NCBI RefSeq assembly: GCF_044761985.1
Contig: NZ_JBIWDK010000006.1
Span: 62,001 to 126,000 of the forward strand
Length of the DNA stretch: 64,000 nucleotides
DNA from: Peribacillus sp044761985
GTDB taxonomy: Bacteria; Bacillota; Bacilli; Bacillales; DSM-1321
Direction: 5' to 3'
Part shown: positions 61,769 to 64,000 of the stretch, one piece after another
Layout: the number at the start of each line of letters is the position of its first letter
Position numbering within the stretch: the first letter of the stretch is position 1
The notes under the pieces: model-generated
The model's database searches: none
Told to the model about the DNA's origin: nothing
Seen by the model: the letters and a program-made list of their open reading frames with translations, nothing else
Position numbers and translations under genes: made by a program

Positions 61769-62217
61769 CGGCTCCCCACCGACTTTCTTACCGTATCATT
61801 GATGATGACCAATTGATCGGCAGTAAATACTATCTCACCATTTGCATCGGTTCCATAATTTTTTAATGCTAGAAACCCCAAATCCCCCTGTTTTCCACTC
61901 TTCTCATAATAATCCTTCACTTCTGTATAACACGTGATTTCTTCCCCTACCAGAAGGGGCCGCTTATAATGATAAATCTGCTCGCCGTGAATTAACCCTT
62001 TAGCAGGGAGGTTCAACCCTTCAATCACTCCATAATCAAAGACCCGTGGGAATGTAGGAGGGGCAATATTCGTGCCGTACCTTGATTGTTTTCCTATCTC
62101 TTCATCAATGAAAATAGGATGCAAGTCACCGATTGCTTCCGCGAATTTTTTCACGGCCCCACGTTCGACTGAATTTTTGACCGGTTTGGAACGTTTTTCG
62201 ATACAATCTTTAAACAT
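61765..62217 (-). CDS. MaoC N-terminal/FAS1-like dehydratase subunit
   Basis: A 150-residue hot-dog-fold partner. The MaoC_dehydrat_N pattern is seen in VERGAVKKFAEAIGDLHPIFIDEEIGKQSRYG and APPTFPRVF. Such subunits lack the catalytic pair and supply the other half of the substrate tunnel, as in HadA or ChsH-type heterodimers. The gene is directly coupled to the catalytic MaoC gene downstream. Confidence 0.82.
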   Translation of the reverse strand: MFKDCIEKRSKPVKNSVERGAVKKFAEAIGDLHPIFIDEEIGKQSRYGTNIAPPTFPRVFDYGVIEGLNLPAKGLIHGEQIYHYKRPLLVGEEITCYTEVKDYYEKSGKQGDLGFLALKNYGTDANGEIVFTADQLVIINDTVRKSVGSR

Positions 62218-62236
62218 ATCATCCCCACCTAATCAG

Positions 62237-63001
62237 TTAATTTTTTGGACCACCTGCAACGTAAAGAACTTGACCATTAACAAAGGAAGAAGCTTCATCA
62301 GCAAAAAAAGCAACAGCATTTGCGATATCACTTGGCTTCCCGCTTCTAGCAACTGGAATCTTCTTCACACTTCCCTCAACGAACTGCTCAAAACTGACCC
62401 CCACACGACGTGCAGTTTCTTTCGTCATCTCCGTTTCAATGAATCCAGGGGCTACCGAATTAGCTGTGATTCCATATTTACCGAGCTCAATCGCTAACGT
62501 TTTCGTTAACCCTTGCAGCCCCGCCTTTGCAGCTGCATAATTCGATTGTCCTCGATTGCCGAGAGCCGAAGTGGACGAAATATTGATGATTCTTCCATAT
62601 TTTCTTTCAACCATGTATTTCTGAGCAGCACGGACTGAATTGAACGTACCCTTCAAATGTACATCCATGACTGTCTGCCAATCCGAATCGGTCATTTTGA
62701 ATATTAGGTTATCGCGAATGACCCCCGCGTTATTGACAAGGATATCAAGTGAACCGAATGTTTCCGCTATTTCCTTGACAGCAGTTTCCACCTCTTCTGC
62801 CTCGACTACATTTGCCACTTTTGTATAAATGGTATAGCCTTGGTCACGTAGTTCATTTCCCGCTACATTCAGGACCTCTTCATTAATATCGATGATTCCT
62901 ACCTTTGCTCCTTCACTTGCTAGTAGTTCAACGATTGCCCTTCCAATCCCCCTGCTTCCACCAGTTACTAATGCTGTTTTTCCTAAAAATCTTCCTGTCA
63001 T
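62237..63001 (-). CDS. FabG-like 3-hydroxyacyl-CoA dehydrogenase (SDR)
   Basis: A 254-residue classical SDR. The NAD(P) motif GGSRGIGR is near 14-21, NNAGV near 92, and the catalytic Ser-Tyr-Lys is in INISSTSALGNRGQSNYAAAKAG near 140-162. In this cluster it would oxidise the (R)-3-hydroxyacyl-CoA made by the MaoC pair. It lies 19 bases before the dehydratase gene. Confidence 0.85.
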   Translation of the reverse strand: MTGRFLGKTALVTGGSRGIGRAIVELLASEGAKVGIIDINEEVLNVAGNELRDQGYTIYTKVANVVEAEEVETAVKEIAETFGSLDILVNNAGVIRDNLIFKMTDSDWQTVMDVHLKGTFNSVRAAQKYMVERKYGRIINISSTSALGNRGQSNYAAAKAGLQGLTKTLAIELGKYGITANSVAPGFIETEMTKETARRVGVSFEQFVEGSVKKIPVARSGKPSDIANAVAFFADEASSFVNGQVLYVAGGPKN

Positions 63002-63020
63002 GTTTGTTCCTCCTCATCTA

Positions 63021-64000
63021 TTATAAAAATTGTCCTAGTTTAACATGTCCTTTAATTAAGTTCCTTGAAATGATCATACGCTGAATTTCATCTGTACCAT
63101 CGTATATTCTCCAGAGCCTTGCTTCACGGTACCAACGCTCAATAGGCAGTTCTTTTGTATAACCCATGCCACCATGGATTTGCAAAACACGATCGACGAC
63201 TCGATTCCCCATATTCGAGCCATAAAGTTTAGCCATCGAGGCTAGATGACGATTGTCTTCTCCATTATCAAGTGTGAAAGCTGCATTTAAGACTAACCAC
63301 CTTGCCGCTTCAATTTCAACAGCAGAGTCTGCAATCTGCCATTGAATGGCCTGACGTTCCGCAATAGGCTTCCCGAAAGTTACCCGCTCCTTTGCATAGT
63401 CGATGGCCATTTGGAGTAATCGTTCAGCTGAACCCACTGCCCTTGCCCCAACAATCCATCTTGCAAAACCTATCCACTCGAGACCCAATTTGTAGCCACC
63501 ATGTATTTCCCCTAATATATTCTCCTCAGGTACCCGCACATTGTCGAACACTAAACCGGCAGGTCCCCATTCGCCCATCGTATTGATATATTCTGATTTC
63601 CATCCCATGTCCCGATCCACGATGAAACAGGTGACGCCTTCCGTCCCCGTTGCCTGGTGACGTTCTTTGTCCGTAACCGCAATGACCATGACAAAATCTG
63701 CATCATTTCCACCGGTGATGAACGTTTTTTCGCCATTCAGCACCCACTCGTCTCCATCCTTAATGGCCGTCATTTTTATGTTGCGTGTATCGGATCCAGC
63801 CCCTGGTTCCGTCATCGCAAAACAAGACTTCTTCTCCCCATTGATCGTTGGAATCAGATATTTCTTCTTCTGTTCTTCATTTCCATAATACAGAATATTA
63901 TCAGCTGATCCACCGAAACTGAAAGGAACGAATGTCTTCGAAACTTCCATCAGCACGATGGCCATCATCATTTGCCCTAAATCAGCCCCACCATATTCTT
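63021..64000 (-). CDS. Acyl-CoA dehydrogenase (partial, N-terminus outside window)
   Basis: The frame continues to the window edge, reading EYGGADLGQMMMAIVLMEVSK at its visible start, so the internal Met codons are not the true start. About 326 residues are present. FAMTEPGAGSDTRNIKMTA and the C-terminal IHGGMGYTKELPIERWYREARLWRIYDGTDEIQRMIISRNL are diagnostic. It would carry out the first oxidation step of the beta-oxidation set. Confidence 0.9.
   Translation of the reverse strand, partial: EYGGADLGQMMMAIVLMEVSKTFVPFSFGGSADNILYYGNEEQKKKYLIPTINGEKKSCFAMTEPGAGSDTRNIKMTAIKDGDEWVLNGEKTFITGGNDADFVMVIAVTDKERHQATGTEGVTCFIVDRDMGWKSEYINTMGEWGPAGLVFDNVRVPEENILGEIHGGYKLGLEWIGFARWIVGARAVGSAERLLQMAIDYAKERVTFGKPIAERQAIQWQIADSAVEIEAARWLVLNAAFTLDNGEDNRHLASMAKLYGSNMGNRVVDRVLQIHGGMGYTKELPIERWYREARLWRIYDGTDEIQRMIISRNLIKGHVKLGQFL

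Overview
The window looks like chromosome of an aerobic, motile, endospore-forming member of the Bacillaceae. The mix of B. subtilis-type genes (SpoIIS toxin-antitoxin, HemAT, YfmS, yngEFGH/HB/IJ, ythAB, a YkvU/SpoVB-type flippase, a SigH-type sigma factor) with B. cereus- or Peribacillus-like accessory genes (DUF3900, staygreen family, DUF3934) suggests the Bacillus simplex/Peribacillus neighbourhood. That placement is inference. Most genes from 30 kb onward lie on the minus strand. No rRNA, tRNA, CRISPR array or intact insertion sequence was seen.

Layout. 0-3 kb: a truncated CPBP protease and a large protein whose centre resembles a plasmid replication initiator, with a C-terminal XRE helix-turn-helix. 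3-11 kb: flippase, small stress or membrane proteins (two DUF948 paralogues, a Csp-type copper-binding protein, a YqaE/Pmp3 protein) and a Suv3-like helicase. 11-13.2 kb: GAF-GGDEF diguanylate cyclase, then a complete three-gene SpoIIS system whose two antitoxins (59 and 45 codons) are easily overlooked. 13.4-24 kb: metallo-hydrolase, DMT transporter, YnfA, SDR, decayed MFS transporter, iron alcohol dehydrogenase, TatA, HemAT, amino acid permease, DUF3900 protein. 24-30 kb: gene-poor, AT-rich, with several small proteins and the soluble chemoreceptor YfmS behind a sigma-D-type promoter.

30-34 kb is an NAD salvage operon (nrtR-like, pncA, pncB, nadE) headed by a 28-bp palindrome touching the -10 box. 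36-45 kb is the yng-type leucine/branched acyl-CoA degradation operon with a TetR regulator, a TetR-type operator and a catabolite (cre) site. 45-49 kb holds a staygreen-family protein, an exported protein and a bd-type quinol oxidase. 49-54 kb holds a second SigH-like sigma factor, an alanine/sodium symporter, and an NhaC-family transporter behind a clear SAM-I riboswitch, so it is probably a methionine transporter (MetT type).

54-64 kb is a catabolic block: a branched-chain-type ABC transporter (livHMGF and a binding lipoprotein) with a strong sigma-54 promoter, three upstream direct repeats and a cre box; the PAS-AAA-Fis activator that probably drives it; and a beta-oxidation set (split MaoC hydratase, FabG-like dehydrogenase, acyl-CoA dehydrogenase running off the window end). 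The second half therefore reads as uptake and oxidation of amino acids and branched or short acyl compounds, under carbon control and several dedicated regulators.
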